Numbered from the stretch's first letter, positions 25,669 through 34,480 are shown. The stretch is DNA of 64,000 nucleotides from Mycobacterium sp. 050128 (GCF_036409155.1 NZ_JAZGLW010000001.1:2294001-2358000); one strand, 5' to 3'. Program-made: numbers and translations. Notes: generated from the letters alone by a model not told the origin.

Positions 25669-27246
25669 ATGGATAATACGGCCCACACTCCGTCTGGCAT
25701 CCCGCTGCAGCCCGTGTACGGGCCGGCGGATAGGGGCGCGGAGCCTCCGGCGCCCGGAGAGTTCCCCTTCACCCGGGGCAACTTCGCGTCGGGTTATCGC
25801 GGCAAGTTGTGGACTTTCCGCCAGTACTCCGGCTTCGGCACTGCCGAGGAATCCAACCGCCGCTACCGCTACCTGCTGGAGCAAGGCGGGACCGGGCTGT
25901 CGGTGGCGCTCGACCTGCCCACTCAATGCGGATACGACTCCGACGACCCGGAGTTCGGCGAGGAGGTCGGCCGGGTCGGCGTCGCGGTCGACACCCTGGC
26001 CGACTTCGAGATCTTGTTCGAGGGCATCCCGCTGGACAAGCTCAGCACGAGCATGACGATCAACGGAACGGCGGCGATCTTGCTGGCGTTCTACGTTGCC
26101 GCCGCCGAGAAAAAAGGGATTCCGCGGGCGAAGCTCACCGGGACCATTCAGAACGACATCCTCAAGGAGTACGCGTCGCGAGGAACCTGGATCTGGCCAC
26201 CGGAACCGTCGCTGCGGCTGATCGCCGACACCATCGAGTTCTGTGCCGCCGAGGTGCCGAGGTTCAACGCGATTTCGGTGGCCGGAGCGCACTTCCGCGA
26301 TGCCGGTGCCAACGCGGTGCAGGAGATGGCCTTCACCCTGGCCGACGGGGTGACCTATTGCGACACCGTGGTGGAGCGCGGTCGCATGACGATCGACCAG
26401 TTCGCTCCGCAGATCTCGTTCTTCTTCTACACCCACGGAGATTTCTTCGAAGAGATCGCCAAATACCGTGCGGGACGGCGGCGTTGGGCGACCATCGTGC
26501 AGGAGCGCTACGGCGCCACGACGGCCAAGGCGGCGATGTTCCGTTTCGGGTGCGTCTGCGGTGGTGCCTCGCTGTATGCGCCGCAGGCGCACAACAACAT
26601 CGTCCGGGTGGCCTACGAGGCGATGGCCGCGGTGCTCGGCGGTGTGCAGTCGATGTTCACCGCGGCCTGGGACGAGCCGTTCGCCCTGCCCACCGAGGAG
26701 ACCACGACACTGGCGCTGCGCACCCAGCAGATCCTGGCGCACGAAACCGGCGTAGCCAGCGTCGCCGACCCGCTCGGCGGTTCGTATTTCGTGGAGGCGC
26801 TGACCGATGCCACCGAGGCGCGCATCATCGAAATCATGGCCGACCTCGAGCGCCACGGCGGCATGGTGCACGCCATCGAGGACGGCTACCTGCAGGGCCT
26901 GATCGCCGACGAAGCCTTCAACCTGCACCGCGACGTCGAAGCCGGCACCCGACCGGTCGTCGGGGTCAACCGGTTCGTGACCGAGGAGCCCGAACACGAT
27001 GTCGTCACCTATGAGCTCGATGCCGAAGGGCGTGACTTACAGCTCAAGCGGCTGTCCAAGGTGAAGGCCGAAAGGGATTCGGCTGCAGTCGAATCCACGC
27101 TTAAGGCACTGTCGCAGTCCGCCGAGGGAACTGACAATCTAATGCACAAGTTGATCGACTGCGCCAACGCCTACTGCACGGTCGGGGAAATGGTTTCCGC
27201 ACTCAAGGCGGTCTGGGGCGAGTTCCAGCAACCGGTGGTGTTCTAG
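25669..27246 (+). CDS. B12-dependent acyl-CoA mutase large subunit, specificity unknown
   Basis: Carbon-skeleton rearranging mutase of 525 aa that carries only the substrate-binding TIM barrel; the B12 domain is on the next gene, the split form seen in isobutyryl- and 2-hydroxyisobutyryl-CoA mutases. Compared with methylmalonyl-CoA mutase (numbering from memory), Tyr89 (RQYSGF), Arg207 (SRGTWIWPP), Ala116 and His244 are kept. Tyr243 is Ala (VAGAHF), and the LRTHSQTSG block reads FRFGCVCGG, replacing His328 and Gln330. The substrate pocket should therefore differ from methylmalonyl-CoA. ATG at 25669 gives the normal N-terminus; the frame remains open upstream but overlaps the SDR gene. It heads an operon of four. 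Confidence 0.88.
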   Translation: MDNTAHTPSGIPLQPVYGPADRGAEPPAPGEFPFTRGNFASGYRGKLWTFRQYSGFGTAEESNRRYRYLLEQGGTGLSVALDLPTQCGYDSDDPEFGEEVGRVGVAVDTLADFEILFEGIPLDKLSTSMTINGTAAILLAFYVAAAEKKGIPRAKLTGTIQNDILKEYASRGTWIWPPEPSLRLIADTIEFCAAEVPRFNAISVAGAHFRDAGANAVQEMAFTLADGVTYCDTVVERGRMTIDQFAPQISFFFYTHGDFFEEIAKYRAGRRRWATIVQERYGATTAKAAMFRFGCVCGGASLYAPQAHNNIVRVAYEAMAAVLGGVQSMFTAAWDEPFALPTEETTTLALRTQQILAHETGVASVADPLGGSYFVEALTDATEARIIEIMADLERHGGMVHAIEDGYLQGLIADEAFNLHRDVEAGTRPVVGVNRFVTEEPEHDVVTYELDAEGRDLQLKRLSKVKAERDSAAVESTLKALSQSAEGTDNLMHKLIDCANAYCTVGEMVSALKAVWGEFQQPVVF

Positions 27247-27687
27247 ATGGCGGTAAGAATCCTGGTCGCGAAACCCGGCCTCGACGGACACGACCGCGGC
27301 GCCAAGATCGTCGCCCGTACCCTGCGCGATGCCGGATTCGAGGTCATCTACACCGGCATCCGGCAGCGCATCGAAGACATCGCGTCGATCGCGGTGCAGG
27401 AAGACGTCGCCGTCGTCGGCCTGAGCATCCTGTCCGGTGCGCATCTGGCGCTCACCGCCCGGACTGTCGAAGCGTTGCGCGCCGCTGACGCCGCCGACAT
27501 CGCCGTGGTCGTCGGGGGAACCATCCCGCACGCCGATGTCCCCAAGCTGATCTCCGCCGGCGCCGCCGCCGTATTCCCGACCGGCACACCGCTCGAGAAC
27601 CTGGTGCGGGACATCCGCGCACTGACCGGCACCGCGGAAATTGAACCGAAGCAATCAGCCACGGAGGAACCATGCGCGTCGGAGTGA
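27247..27687 (+). CDS. B12-binding small subunit of acyl-CoA mutase
   Basis: Cobalamin-binding subunit of 146 aa. The signature DGHDRG with the lower-ligand His15, then VVGLSILSGAH and VVVGGTIP, form the DxHxxG...SxL...GG pattern of base-off B12 domains. ATG at 27247 begins directly after the mutase stop (27244-27246), so the two subunits are translationally coupled. The C-terminal tail of roughly 20 residues is hydrophilic. It overlaps the next gene by 16 bp. Confidence 0.92.
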   Translation: MAVRILVAKPGLDGHDRGAKIVARTLRDAGFEVIYTGIRQRIEDIASIAVQEDVAVVGLSILSGAHLALTARTVEALRAADAADIAVVVGGTIPHADVPKLISAGAAAVFPTGTPLENLVRDIRALTGTAEIEPKQSATEEPCASE

Positions 27688-28628
27688 TGATCGGCGCCGA
27701 GCGTGGCGATATGACGCGCAAGGTGGACAAGCTCGCCTCCGATATCGAATGGGCCGAATCCGCGGGTCTGGATACCGCGTGGATGCCGCAGGTGCCCAAC
27801 GACTTCGACTGCCTGACCATGGTGTCGTTGATGGCCGCGCACAGCTCGCGCATCGAGCTGGGTACCGCGGTGGTGCCGCTGCAGGCCCAGCATCCGATTG
27901 CACTTGCCCGCCAGGCGCTTTCGACGCATGCGGTGGCCGGTGGACGGCTGGCGCTAGGGGTGGGACCGTCGCATCACTGGATCATCCGCGACATGCTCGG
28001 CTTGCCGTACGAGAAGCCGGCCGCTTACACCCGCGACTACCTGCAGGTGCTCAACGCCGCGGTTGCCGGGCCGGGATCGGTTGACGTCGAGAATGACTCG
28101 TTCACCGTGCACAACCCAATGGCGATCGGGGCCGATACCCCGATGCCGGTCCTGGTCGCCGCGCTGGGACCGGTGATGCTGCAGATCGCCGGTGAACTCG
28201 CCGACGGCACCGTGCTGTGGATGGCCGACGAGCGCGCGATCGGTGATCACATCGCACCGAAGATCACCAAGGCGGCCGCGGACGCCGGTCGTCCCGCGCC
28301 GCGGGTCGTCGCTGGTATCCCGGTATGTCTCTGTGCGCCTTCACAAGTCGACGAGGCCAAGGAGCGGGCCAACCGAATCCTGGGCGAGGCCGAGGTGTCG
28401 CCCAACTATCAGCGCCTGCTCGACCGCGGCGACGCGCGCGACGTCGGTGATTTGTGTGCGGCAGGGGACGAGGAAGCGATCCTCGCCCGGATGCGGCGGT
28501 TCGCCGACGCCGGTGTGACCGACTTGTCGGTGCGGCTGTTGCCCATTGGCGACAACCGCGACGAGTTGGTCGCTTCCAAGCGCCGCACCCGCGAAGTGAT
28601 CGCCTCGCTCGCAGCGGGATTGCGTTGA
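27672..28628 (+). CDS. LLM-class F420-dependent oxidoreductase
   Basis: Luciferase-like TIM-barrel enzyme of 318 aa, of the TIGR03564 type. MRVGVMIGAERGDMTRKVDKLA at the start, then GTAVVPLQAQHPIALARQALS, LALGVGPSHHWIIRDMLG and MPVLVAALGPVML are typical F420-dependent family features. The start overlaps the B12-subunit gene by 16 bp and its stop overlaps the CoA-transferase start, so it is embedded in the mutase operon and probably oxidises or reduces an intermediate of that pathway. Substrate is unknown. Confidence 0.88.
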   Translation: MRVGVMIGAERGDMTRKVDKLASDIEWAESAGLDTAWMPQVPNDFDCLTMVSLMAAHSSRIELGTAVVPLQAQHPIALARQALSTHAVAGGRLALGVGPSHHWIIRDMLGLPYEKPAAYTRDYLQVLNAAVAGPGSVDVENDSFTVHNPMAIGADTPMPVLVAALGPVMLQIAGELADGTVLWMADERAIGDHIAPKITKAAADAGRPAPRVVAGIPVCLCAPSQVDEAKERANRILGEAEVSPNYQRLLDRGDARDVGDLCAAGDEEAILARMRRFADAGVTDLSVRLLPIGDNRDELVASKRRTREVIASLAAGLR

Positions 28629-29662
28629 CTGCCAGCAACATCGGGCCGCTGGCAGGGATACGCATCCTCGAAGTCGGCACCATGCTGGCGGGTCCGTACG
28701 CCACCATGCTGCTCGCCGATCTCGGTGCCGAGGTCACCAAGATCGAGCCCGCCGGCGGTGAGATCTCTCGCAGCGTCGGCGCCACCTACTTCGCCAGCCT
28801 CAACCGCAACAAGTCCAGCATCTCCTTGGACCTGAATTCCGATGCGGGACAGCAACGGTTGGGTGAGCTGGTCGGCCAGGCGCATGCGCTGCTGGTGAAC
28901 CTGAAGCCGTCGGCCATTCGGCGCCTCGGGCTCACCTATGGCGAGCTGCGACGGCACAACGAGCGGATCGTCTGCGTCGCGATCACCGGATTCGGGCTGT
29001 ACGGCGGCGACGACCCGGCATTCGATTACGTGGTGCAGGCCGGTGTCGGCACCGCCGCGCTGACCGGTGACCCGGACGGGCCGCCGACGCTGCCCGGCTA
29101 CTCCTCGGCAGACAACTCCACCGGAATGAGTGCGGCACTGGGGCTTTTGGCCAAGATCATCTCCGGAACCGGTGGGCAGGTGGATGTGTCGCTGCGCGAC
29201 GTGATGCTGTCGCAACTGAACTATCACGCGTCGGCCTACCTCAACAGCGGCATCGAGCCCCAGCGCCGGCCGTACGGGGCCCACTCGTATTACGTTCCGG
29301 CCCAGCTATTTCCGACTGCCGACGGGTACCTGGCGCTGTTCATCACGCACGACGGTTTCTGGAAGTCGTTTGCCGCCGAAGCGGGCATCGGGGGCTTCGA
29401 AACGATGGCCGAGCGAGTCGCTCGCCGCGACGAAGTGCTGGCGGTGGTCACGGCGATGCTGGCGACCGACAGCGCCGCCGGATGGGAAGGACGACTGCGC
29501 CCGTTGGGTGTTCCGGCGGCCGCCGTCCGGACCCTGCCCGAAGCGCTCGATGCGACGCCGGAAGTGGTTGTGACGGCGGGGGATTTCCGCCTCGTCGGCA
29601 GCCCGATCCACGTTTCCGGGTATCAGCCCGACTATCGGCCGCCGCCGGATCTGCCGGAGTGA
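28625..29662 (+). CDS. Family III CoA-transferase (CaiB/Frc type)
   Basis: CoA-transferase of 345 aa that would activate an acid with CoA taken from another acyl-CoA. LAGIRILEVGTMLAGPYATMLLADLGAEVTKIEP is the standard N-terminal signature, followed by FASLNRNKSSISLDL and GQVDVSLRDVML. I use the TTG at 28625, which overlaps the previous stop as TTGA; starting at the Met at 28682 would remove conserved residues. It is the last gene of the mutase operon and supplies a plausible entry step, activation of the substrate acid. It is slightly shorter than the usual 380-430 aa. Confidence 0.88.
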   Translation: MTASNIGPLAGIRILEVGTMLAGPYATMLLADLGAEVTKIEPAGGEISRSVGATYFASLNRNKSSISLDLNSDAGQQRLGELVGQAHALLVNLKPSAIRRLGLTYGELRRHNERIVCVAITGFGLYGGDDPAFDYVVQAGVGTAALTGDPDGPPTLPGYSSADNSTGMSAALGLLAKIISGTGGQVDVSLRDVMLSQLNYHASAYLNSGIEPQRRPYGAHSYYVPAQLFPTADGYLALFITHDGFWKSFAAEAGIGGFETMAERVARRDEVLAVVTAMLATDSAAGWEGRLRPLGVPAAAVRTLPEALDATPEVVVTAGDFRLVGSPIHVSGYQPDYRPPPDLPE

Positions 29663-29668
29663 GCGCGG

Positions 29669-30574
29669 TTACGCCTGGACCGGGCCGGTGAGGTGTGCTT
29701 CGGCCAGCTTGCGGAACGCCGCCACCAGCCGGTTGCGATCCCCGGCGCGCGTCGCCAAGACGACGTGGCAGGGTTCGACGCCTTTCAGCGGCACCGTGGT
29801 GATGTCGGGTCGCAGCGCGTTGCCGTGGAAGCCGGCCGTGATGGCCACCGCCTGCCCGGAGGCGATGACTTCGAACTTGTCCTCGAGCGCGTCGATGAAT
29901 GGTCCATCGGGAGCCCGGCGCCCGTCGGGACGGGGATCGATCCGCCAGTAAGCACTCCAGGCCGGGTCGGAGTTGCGCACCCGCGGCATCGGCTCGTCGG
30001 CGATGTCGTCGAGGGTCACGAAATCGCGGCCCGCCAGGCGGTGGTCGACGGGCACCGCCAGTACCCGGGGCTCGTCATAGAGGATCGTCACGTGCAGCCC
30101 GTCGGTCGGAAACGGAAACCGGGTGACGACGGCGTCCACCCGATGACCAAGCAGGGCGTCAAGGGCCTGGCCCCAATCCAGGTGCGACACTTGCACTTCG
30201 GCGTCGGGATGTTCGCGGCGCATCTCGCGCACCGCGGGGGTGACGATCATCCCGGTCGTGTATCCGATCGCAATGCGGCTGGGCTCGGCGGCGGCCCGGG
30301 CCTGTGCGGCGGCCTGAGTGGCCGAACGCAGTAGGGCCTTGGCTCGCGGCAGGAACACCTCCCCGGCCCCCGTCAGCCGGGTGCCCTGCGGCGTGCGATC
30401 CAGCAGACGAACGCCCAGCTGCTGCTCGAGCCGGCGGATCTGACGGCTCAACGACGGCTGCGCGACCCGCAGTGCGCTCGCGGCCCGGCCGAAGTGTCGC
30501 CGTTCGGCGACCACGACGAAGTACCCGACCAGTCGCAGGTCGAGATCGATCACCGGCAACGCCGAATCGGTCAT
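29669..30574 (-). CDS. LysR-family transcriptional regulator
   Basis: Regulator of 301 aa with a canonical N-terminal LysR helix-turn-helix (FGRAASALRVAQPSLSRQIRRLEQQLGVRLLDRTPQGTRLT) and a C-terminal periplasmic-binding-like effector domain (IAIGYTTGMIVTPAV, then VDAVVTRFPF). ATG at 30574 gives the normal start; the frame is open to 30736. It converges with the CoA-transferase gene (6-bp gap) and diverges from the SDR-LLM pair at 30739, the usual LysR target arrangement. Confidence 0.9.
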   Translation of the reverse strand: MTDSALPVIDLDLRLVGYFVVVAERRHFGRAASALRVAQPSLSRQIRRLEQQLGVRLLDRTPQGTRLTGAGEVFLPRAKALLRSATQAAAQARAAAEPSRIAIGYTTGMIVTPAVREMRREHPDAEVQVSHLDWGQALDALLGHRVDAVVTRFPFPTDGLHVTILYDEPRVLAVPVDHRLAGRDFVTLDDIADEPMPRVRNSDPAWSAYWRIDPRPDGRRAPDGPFIDALEDKFEVIASGQAVAITAGFHGNALRPDITTVPLKGVEPCHVVLATRAGDRNRLVAAFRKLAEAHLTGPVQA

Positions 30575-30613
30575 GCGTGAAGTGTATCCGCCCACGCGAC
30601 AGCTCCTAGACCT

Positions 30614-30627
30614 GTTAGCCCTATAAC
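30614..30627. promoter_or_regulatory. Candidate LysR-type box GTTA-N6-TAAC
   Basis: GTTA (30614-30617) and TAAC (30624-30627) form a short inverted repeat in the 164-bp divergent region between the LysR gene and the SDR gene. It is in the size range of a LysR T-N11-A box but is short and could be chance. Confidence 0.25.
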
Positions 30628-30738
30628 GTGCGGTGATGCCGATTCGGTATCGCGTCATGTGAAACAGGCCTTGGACAGGCAGTCCGGTGAGCTCCTTGAC
30701 TTGAAGTCGCGAACAGCGAACAACGAAAGGGAACATTT

Positions 30739-31632
30739 ATGCATGTCTTTGTGACCGGCGCGAGCGGACACATCGGTTCGGCCGTCGTCGACGAACTCTT
30801 GCAAGCCGGGCATCAAGTCACCGGACTGGCGCGCTCCGACGAGTCCGCCGCGGCGCTCGCGGCGAAGGGCGTCAGAGTGCACCGGGGTGACCTCGACGAC
30901 CTCGACGGCTTGCGAGACGCCGCCGCGGCCTCCGACGGTGTCATTCACCTCGCGTTCAAACACGACTTCGACGACTTCCTGGGTGCGGCCGAGACCGACC
31001 TGCGCGCCGTGCGGGCAATCGGGGAGGCGCTCACCGGGTCCGACCGGCCCTTCGTCAGCACCTCGGGCACGCTGCTGCTCTCGATGTTGGGGCAGGGCGG
31101 TCTCGGCACCGAACAGGACACACTGCCCAGCGGACCGCGGGTCGACTCGGAGAACGCGGTGATCGCGCTGGCCGACTCGGGGGTGCGATCGTCCGTGATC
31201 CGGCTTTCTCCGTTGGTCCACAGCGACTTGGACCACCACGGCTTCGCCCACCACCTCATCGGCACGGCGCGCGACGCCGGCAAGTCCGCCTACATCGGCG
31301 ACGGGGCCAACCGCTGGCCGGCGGTCCACACGCTGGACGCCGCCCATCTGTACCGGTTGGCGCTCGAAAAGGCGCCTCCGGGAACGCGTTTGCACGGGGT
31401 CGCCGACGAGGGGGTGCCATTCCGGGACATCGCCACGGTGATCGGCCGCCACCTGAACGTCCCGGTGGTCAGCATCCCGGTCGACGAAGCCGGCCATTTC
31501 GGTTTCCTCGCGCTGTTTGCGGCACTGGACAATCCGACGTCGAGCGCCTTGACGCAGAAGGTGCTTGACTGGCAGCCGGAACGGGCGGCCCTGCTCGAGG
31601 ACCTGGAAGCCGGCCACTACTTCGGCGAATGA
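30739..31632 (+). CDS. Atypical/extended SDR, NAD(P)-dependent epimerase-like
   Basis: Rossmann-fold oxidoreductase of 297 aa. The cofactor motif VTGASGHIGSAVVDELL is at the extreme N-terminus, followed by GVRVHRGDLDDLDGL and GVIHLAFKHDF, typical of extended-SDR NADP-binding proteins. The classical YxxxK catalytic motif is not obvious (STSGTLLLS then SENAVIALADSGV), so it may be a reductase of the atypical type. It diverges from the LysR gene and overlaps the following LLM gene by 4 bp (ATGA), so the two are a coupled pair likely regulated by LysR. Confidence 0.85.
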   Translation: MHVFVTGASGHIGSAVVDELLQAGHQVTGLARSDESAAALAAKGVRVHRGDLDDLDGLRDAAAASDGVIHLAFKHDFDDFLGAAETDLRAVRAIGEALTGSDRPFVSTSGTLLLSMLGQGGLGTEQDTLPSGPRVDSENAVIALADSGVRSSVIRLSPLVHSDLDHHGFAHHLIGTARDAGKSAYIGDGANRWPAVHTLDAAHLYRLALEKAPPGTRLHGVADEGVPFRDIATVIGRHLNVPVVSIPVDEAGHFGFLALFAALDNPTSSALTQKVLDWQPERAALLEDLEAGHYFGE

Positions 31633-32402
31633 GCGACACCATGGCTGACTCGATCGTCGATGATTCCCGAAAAGCGTTGGGAACGTTAGGCGTCTGCCTG
31701 CCGGTCTCGCTCACAGACGCGCTGTCCATCGACCTGCAGCGTGCGGCGGTGGGCAGGTTGGAGCGGGCCGGACACCGCGCGGTGTGGACCAACGAGGTCA
31801 TCGGAAAGGATGCTCTGGTACTGCTCGCCACGCTGCTTGCCGCCACCGAGCGGATGACTTTCGGCACGTGCATCGCCAACATCTGGGCCCGGCCGGCCCA
31901 GACCATGAACGCCGCGGCCGCCCAACTGGCCCAGGCATATCCAGGCCGGTTCGTACTGGGACTGGGGGTAGGGTATCGCGAGCAGGCGGCCAGCGTCGGA
32001 CGCGAATTCGGCGACCGCGTGGTCACGATGCGGGACTACCTCGACGGGATGAACGCGCCCACTTGGCCGCCGGCGCCCGATACGGCCTTTGCCCGCATCG
32101 TCGCGGCCAACGGCCCGAAAATGCTTGCGCTTGCTGGGGACATTGCCGACGGGGCACTGCCGGCCATGTCGACTCCCGATTTCACGGCACACGCCCGGCA
32201 GTCGCTGGGGCCCGAGAAGCTTTTGGTGGTCGGAATGGCCGTCGAGGTCGATCGGCCCGACGCTGCCATCGCCGGACAAGTGCGCGAGCACCTTGCCGCC
32301 GGTGCCGATCATGTAGCGCTGCTGCTGCCGATCGGTATCGAATTCGACTCGGGCATCAGGCAATTAGAGCGATGGGCGCCGGCGCTGGCCGAACTAGGCT
32401 AG
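31629..32402 (+). CDS. LLM-class F420-dependent oxidoreductase, short form
   Basis: Luciferase-like enzyme of 257 aa, resembling the TIGR03620 F420 family: LGVCLPVSLTDALSIDLQRAA, FGTCIANIWARPAQTMNAAA, FVLGLGVGYREQA, and AANGPKMLALAGDIADGALP. It is shorter than the 300-350 aa of most LLM proteins but the barrel elements are in order. It is coupled to the SDR gene by ATGA at 31629-31632. The substrate is unknown. Confidence 0.85.
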   Translation: MSDTMADSIVDDSRKALGTLGVCLPVSLTDALSIDLQRAAVGRLERAGHRAVWTNEVIGKDALVLLATLLAATERMTFGTCIANIWARPAQTMNAAAAQLAQAYPGRFVLGLGVGYREQAASVGREFGDRVVTMRDYLDGMNAPTWPPAPDTAFARIVAANGPKMLALAGDIADGALPAMSTPDFTAHARQSLGPEKLLVVGMAVEVDRPDAAIAGQVREHLAAGADHVALLLPIGIEFDSGIRQLERWAPALAELG

Positions 32403-32420
32403 CCAAGCCGACGTTCGGCG

Positions 32421-33689
32421 TTAGGCGTTGGCCTCGGCAGCCTGCTTCTCCTCGTAGAGCCGCGCCCACTCGGCCCGCGGCCGGATGGACACGTCCACGT
32501 CAGCCGCTTTGGCGCGCAGGGCTTTAACGGTCGCCTGTTCGCGGGCGGTGTGGGCGAAGGGGTCCCAGCTGAAGAACCGGCAGGAGTTAGCCCAGGTGAT
32601 CTTGTTGATGTCGGAGTCGTCGGCGCCGGCGGCACGCAGCTCGGCGAGCACCTGCTCGGGTGCGTCGGGCCAGAAGCAATCGCTGTGCGGATAGTCGCAT
32701 TCCCAGGCGATGATGTCGATGCCGATCTCGTGGCGCAGCTTGAGTGAGGTCTTGTCGGTAACGTAGCAGGCCAGTGAGTGCTCGCGGAACACGTCGCTGG
32801 GCAGTTGAGAGCCGAAGTCGCGGCGCAGCCACTTCTGGTTGGTGTAGTGGCGGTCGCTGCGGTCCAAGTAGAACGGGATCCAGCCGATGCCCCCCTCGGA
32901 GAAGGCGAATTTCAGGTCGGGGTAGTTGCGCATCGCCGGACCCCACAGCAGGTCCTGGGCGCACATCGCCGACACCTGGGTGGCCAAAATGATCATGTTG
33001 TCGATCGGTGCGTTGGGGGCCATGCTGATCGCCCCGAATCCGGTGCCGATGTGCAGACACATCACCACGTTCTCTTCGGACAGCGTCCGGTACACCGGGC
33101 CCCAGTAGTTCTCGTCGTGGTAGCTCGGAAGCCCTTCCAGGTGGGGCAATTCCGGCATCGTCACCGCCCGGCAGCCCTTGGCCGCCACCCGGCGGATCTC
33201 GGTGCACATCGCCTCCGGGCTCCAGGTCGGCAAGATGGCGATCGGGATGAACCGTCCGGGGTAGGCGCCGGCCCACTCATCGATATGCCAGTCGTTATAG
33301 GCCGACACCATCACCAGCGTCGCCTCCTCGCGGTGCATGTTGAGGTGTCGCGCGGAGAAGCCGGTGAACGTCGGGAAGCACATCGACGCGAGAATGCCGT
33401 TGCGGTTCATATCCCGAACGCGTTCGTGGACGTCGTAGACGCCGGGGCGCATCTCCGCGAAACCGGCGGGATCGCGACCCCATTCCTCGGCCGGCCACGA
33501 CACCACGGCGTTCAGCCCGCTTACGCCCTGCGGCCTGCCCTGATACATCCACTGGTCGACACCCTTGTCGTCGACCACGACGATCGGCGCCTCGGGCTTG
33601 TACTTGGCGGGCACGTGGCGCAGGAACATGTCCGGCGGCTCGACCACATGATCGTCAATGCTCACCAGGATCAGGTCATCGACATCCAT
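32421..33689 (-). CDS. Amidohydrolase-2 family metal-dependent hydrolase/decarboxylase
   Basis: TIM-barrel amidohydrolase of 422 aa, related to the ACMSD/resorcylate-decarboxylase group. The first metal site appears as SIDDHVVEPPDMF (DxH), the mid-barrel His as MCLHIGTGFG, and the late Asp as WECDYPHSDCFWPD. Such enzymes hydrolyse or decarboxylate cyclic or aromatic acids, and mycobacteria have many of unknown role. It is the third gene of a minus-strand operon with a ferredoxin and an EthD-like protein, opposite an acyl-CoA ligase operon that shares the same promoter region. Confidence 0.87.
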   Translation of the reverse strand: MDVDDLILVSIDDHVVEPPDMFLRHVPAKYKPEAPIVVVDDKGVDQWMYQGRPQGVSGLNAVVSWPAEEWGRDPAGFAEMRPGVYDVHERVRDMNRNGILASMCFPTFTGFSARHLNMHREEATLVMVSAYNDWHIDEWAGAYPGRFIPIAILPTWSPEAMCTEIRRVAAKGCRAVTMPELPHLEGLPSYHDENYWGPVYRTLSEENVVMCLHIGTGFGAISMAPNAPIDNMIILATQVSAMCAQDLLWGPAMRNYPDLKFAFSEGGIGWIPFYLDRSDRHYTNQKWLRRDFGSQLPSDVFREHSLACYVTDKTSLKLRHEIGIDIIAWECDYPHSDCFWPDAPEQVLAELRAAGADDSDINKITWANSCRFFSWDPFAHTAREQATVKALRAKAADVDVSIRPRAEWARLYEEKQAAEANA

Positions 33690-33728
33690 CAGGGTTCCTC
33701 TCCCATACAGCGGCGCAGCCGAATTCGG

Positions 33729-34052
33729 CTAGCCGTCGCACTCGGTCGTCGTCGCCAGCAGCCGGGGGATCGGCGCGGGATCGAGCAGCAATGCATCCGA
33801 CATCGTCAGCTGCCCGGCGTTGGCGATCATGTTGTCCAGGACGGCCTGCAAGTCGTCGCCCTCGATCTCGTAGATGGCGACATAGGGGCCTTCGGCGTTG
33901 ACCGGACGCAGTCGCCGCGCTGAGACGAATCCGTCGAGAGCGACGAGTTCGGGCAGATGGACTTCGTCGTACCAGGTGTTGTACTCCTGGTCGCGTTCGG
34001 GCGAACTGGGTCGACTCTCCACCAGGATGATGCCCTTGGCCATTGTCGCCAA
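33729..34052 (-). CDS. Small dimeric alpha/beta-barrel protein, EthD/DUF4286-like
   Basis: Protein of 107 aa; GIILVESRPSSPERDQEYNTWYDEVHLPELVALDGFVSARRL is the typical strand-helix start of dimeric ferredoxin-like barrels such as EthD or DUF4286, with the characteristic WYDEVHLPE. Members act as small monooxygenases, cyclases or accessory proteins. The start could also be the Met three codons inside. It lies between the ferredoxin gene (12-bp gap) and the amidohydrolase gene (39-bp gap). Function is unknown. Confidence 0.8.
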   Translation of the reverse strand: MATMAKGIILVESRPSSPERDQEYNTWYDEVHLPELVALDGFVSARRLRPVNAEGPYVAIYEIEGDDLQAVLDNMIANAGQLTMSDALLLDPAPIPRLLATTTECDG

Positions 34053-34064
34053 CCTCTTTCGTGA

Positions 34065-34427
34065 CTATTCGTAGCGCACCGTGACCGAATCCGAATCGGG
34101 TACGCCCTGGCACGTCAAAATGTAGCCTTCGTCCACTTCGTCGTCGTCGAGAGCGTCGTTGATCCGCATCGTGGCGTGCCCGCTCTCGAGGCGGGCCATG
34201 CAGGTGCCACAGTTGCCGGCCTCGCAGTTGAACGGGGGATCCAGCCCGGCCCGCCGTGCGCTTTCCAGGAGCGTTTCGCCTGGAACCAGCGGCACCGACG
34301 CCTTCTTGCGTTCCAGGTAGATCGTCACCGTGCCGGGCTCGGCACCGTTCGATGTGGGTTCTGGCACCCTTGGAGTCTCCTCGATCGTCGCGGTGATCGC
34401 CGCGCGCTGGAACGCTTCGGGTTCCAC
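34065..34427 (-). CDS. [2Fe-2S] plant-type ferredoxin
   Basis: Soluble electron carrier of 120 aa. The four cluster cysteines are Cys68, Cys73, Cys76 and Cys106 (C-x4-C-x2-C...C), in PFNCEAGNCGTCMARL and YILTCQG. This resembles the C-terminal ferredoxin module of reductases such as KshB or PaaE, here as a stand-alone protein with a 30-residue disordered N-terminus. GTG start at 34427. No matching oxygenase or reductase lies in the operon, so its partner is elsewhere or is one of the neighbours. Confidence 0.9.
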   Translation of the reverse strand: MEPEAFQRAAITATIEETPRVPEPTSNGAEPGTVTIYLERKKASVPLVPGETLLESARRAGLDPPFNCEAGNCGTCMARLESGHATMRINDALDDDEVDEGYILTCQGVPDSDSVTVRYE

Positions 34428-34465
34428 CGCCGGCCGCCCCGCCCATACTTGCGTTCTTCAGTATA

Positions 34466-34480
34466 GAGAATACTATTCTC
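34466..34480. promoter_or_regulatory. Perfect 15-bp operator GAGAATACTATTCTC (site 1)
   Basis: GAGAAT-ACT-ATTCTC is a perfect inverted repeat (7-bp arms if the flanking A/T is counted) in the 121-bp region between the divergent ferredoxin and acyl-CoA ligase genes. A second site with the same arms and spacer length is at 45898-45912 before the thiolase gene. Position suggests a repressor that controls both divergent operons. Confidence 0.65.

Noticed and set aside
25669..27246. Assignment as 2-hydroxyisobutyryl-CoA mutase
   Set aside because: The residues reported to define that enzyme (Ile and Asp in the substrate pocket) are Tyr and Ala here, as in methylmalonyl-CoA mutase, while other pocket residues differ from both.
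32778..33923. Plus-strand frame of 381 codons opposite the amidohydrolase gene
   Set aside because: Antisense shadow; the minus-strand product has metal-site motifs and a standard family length.
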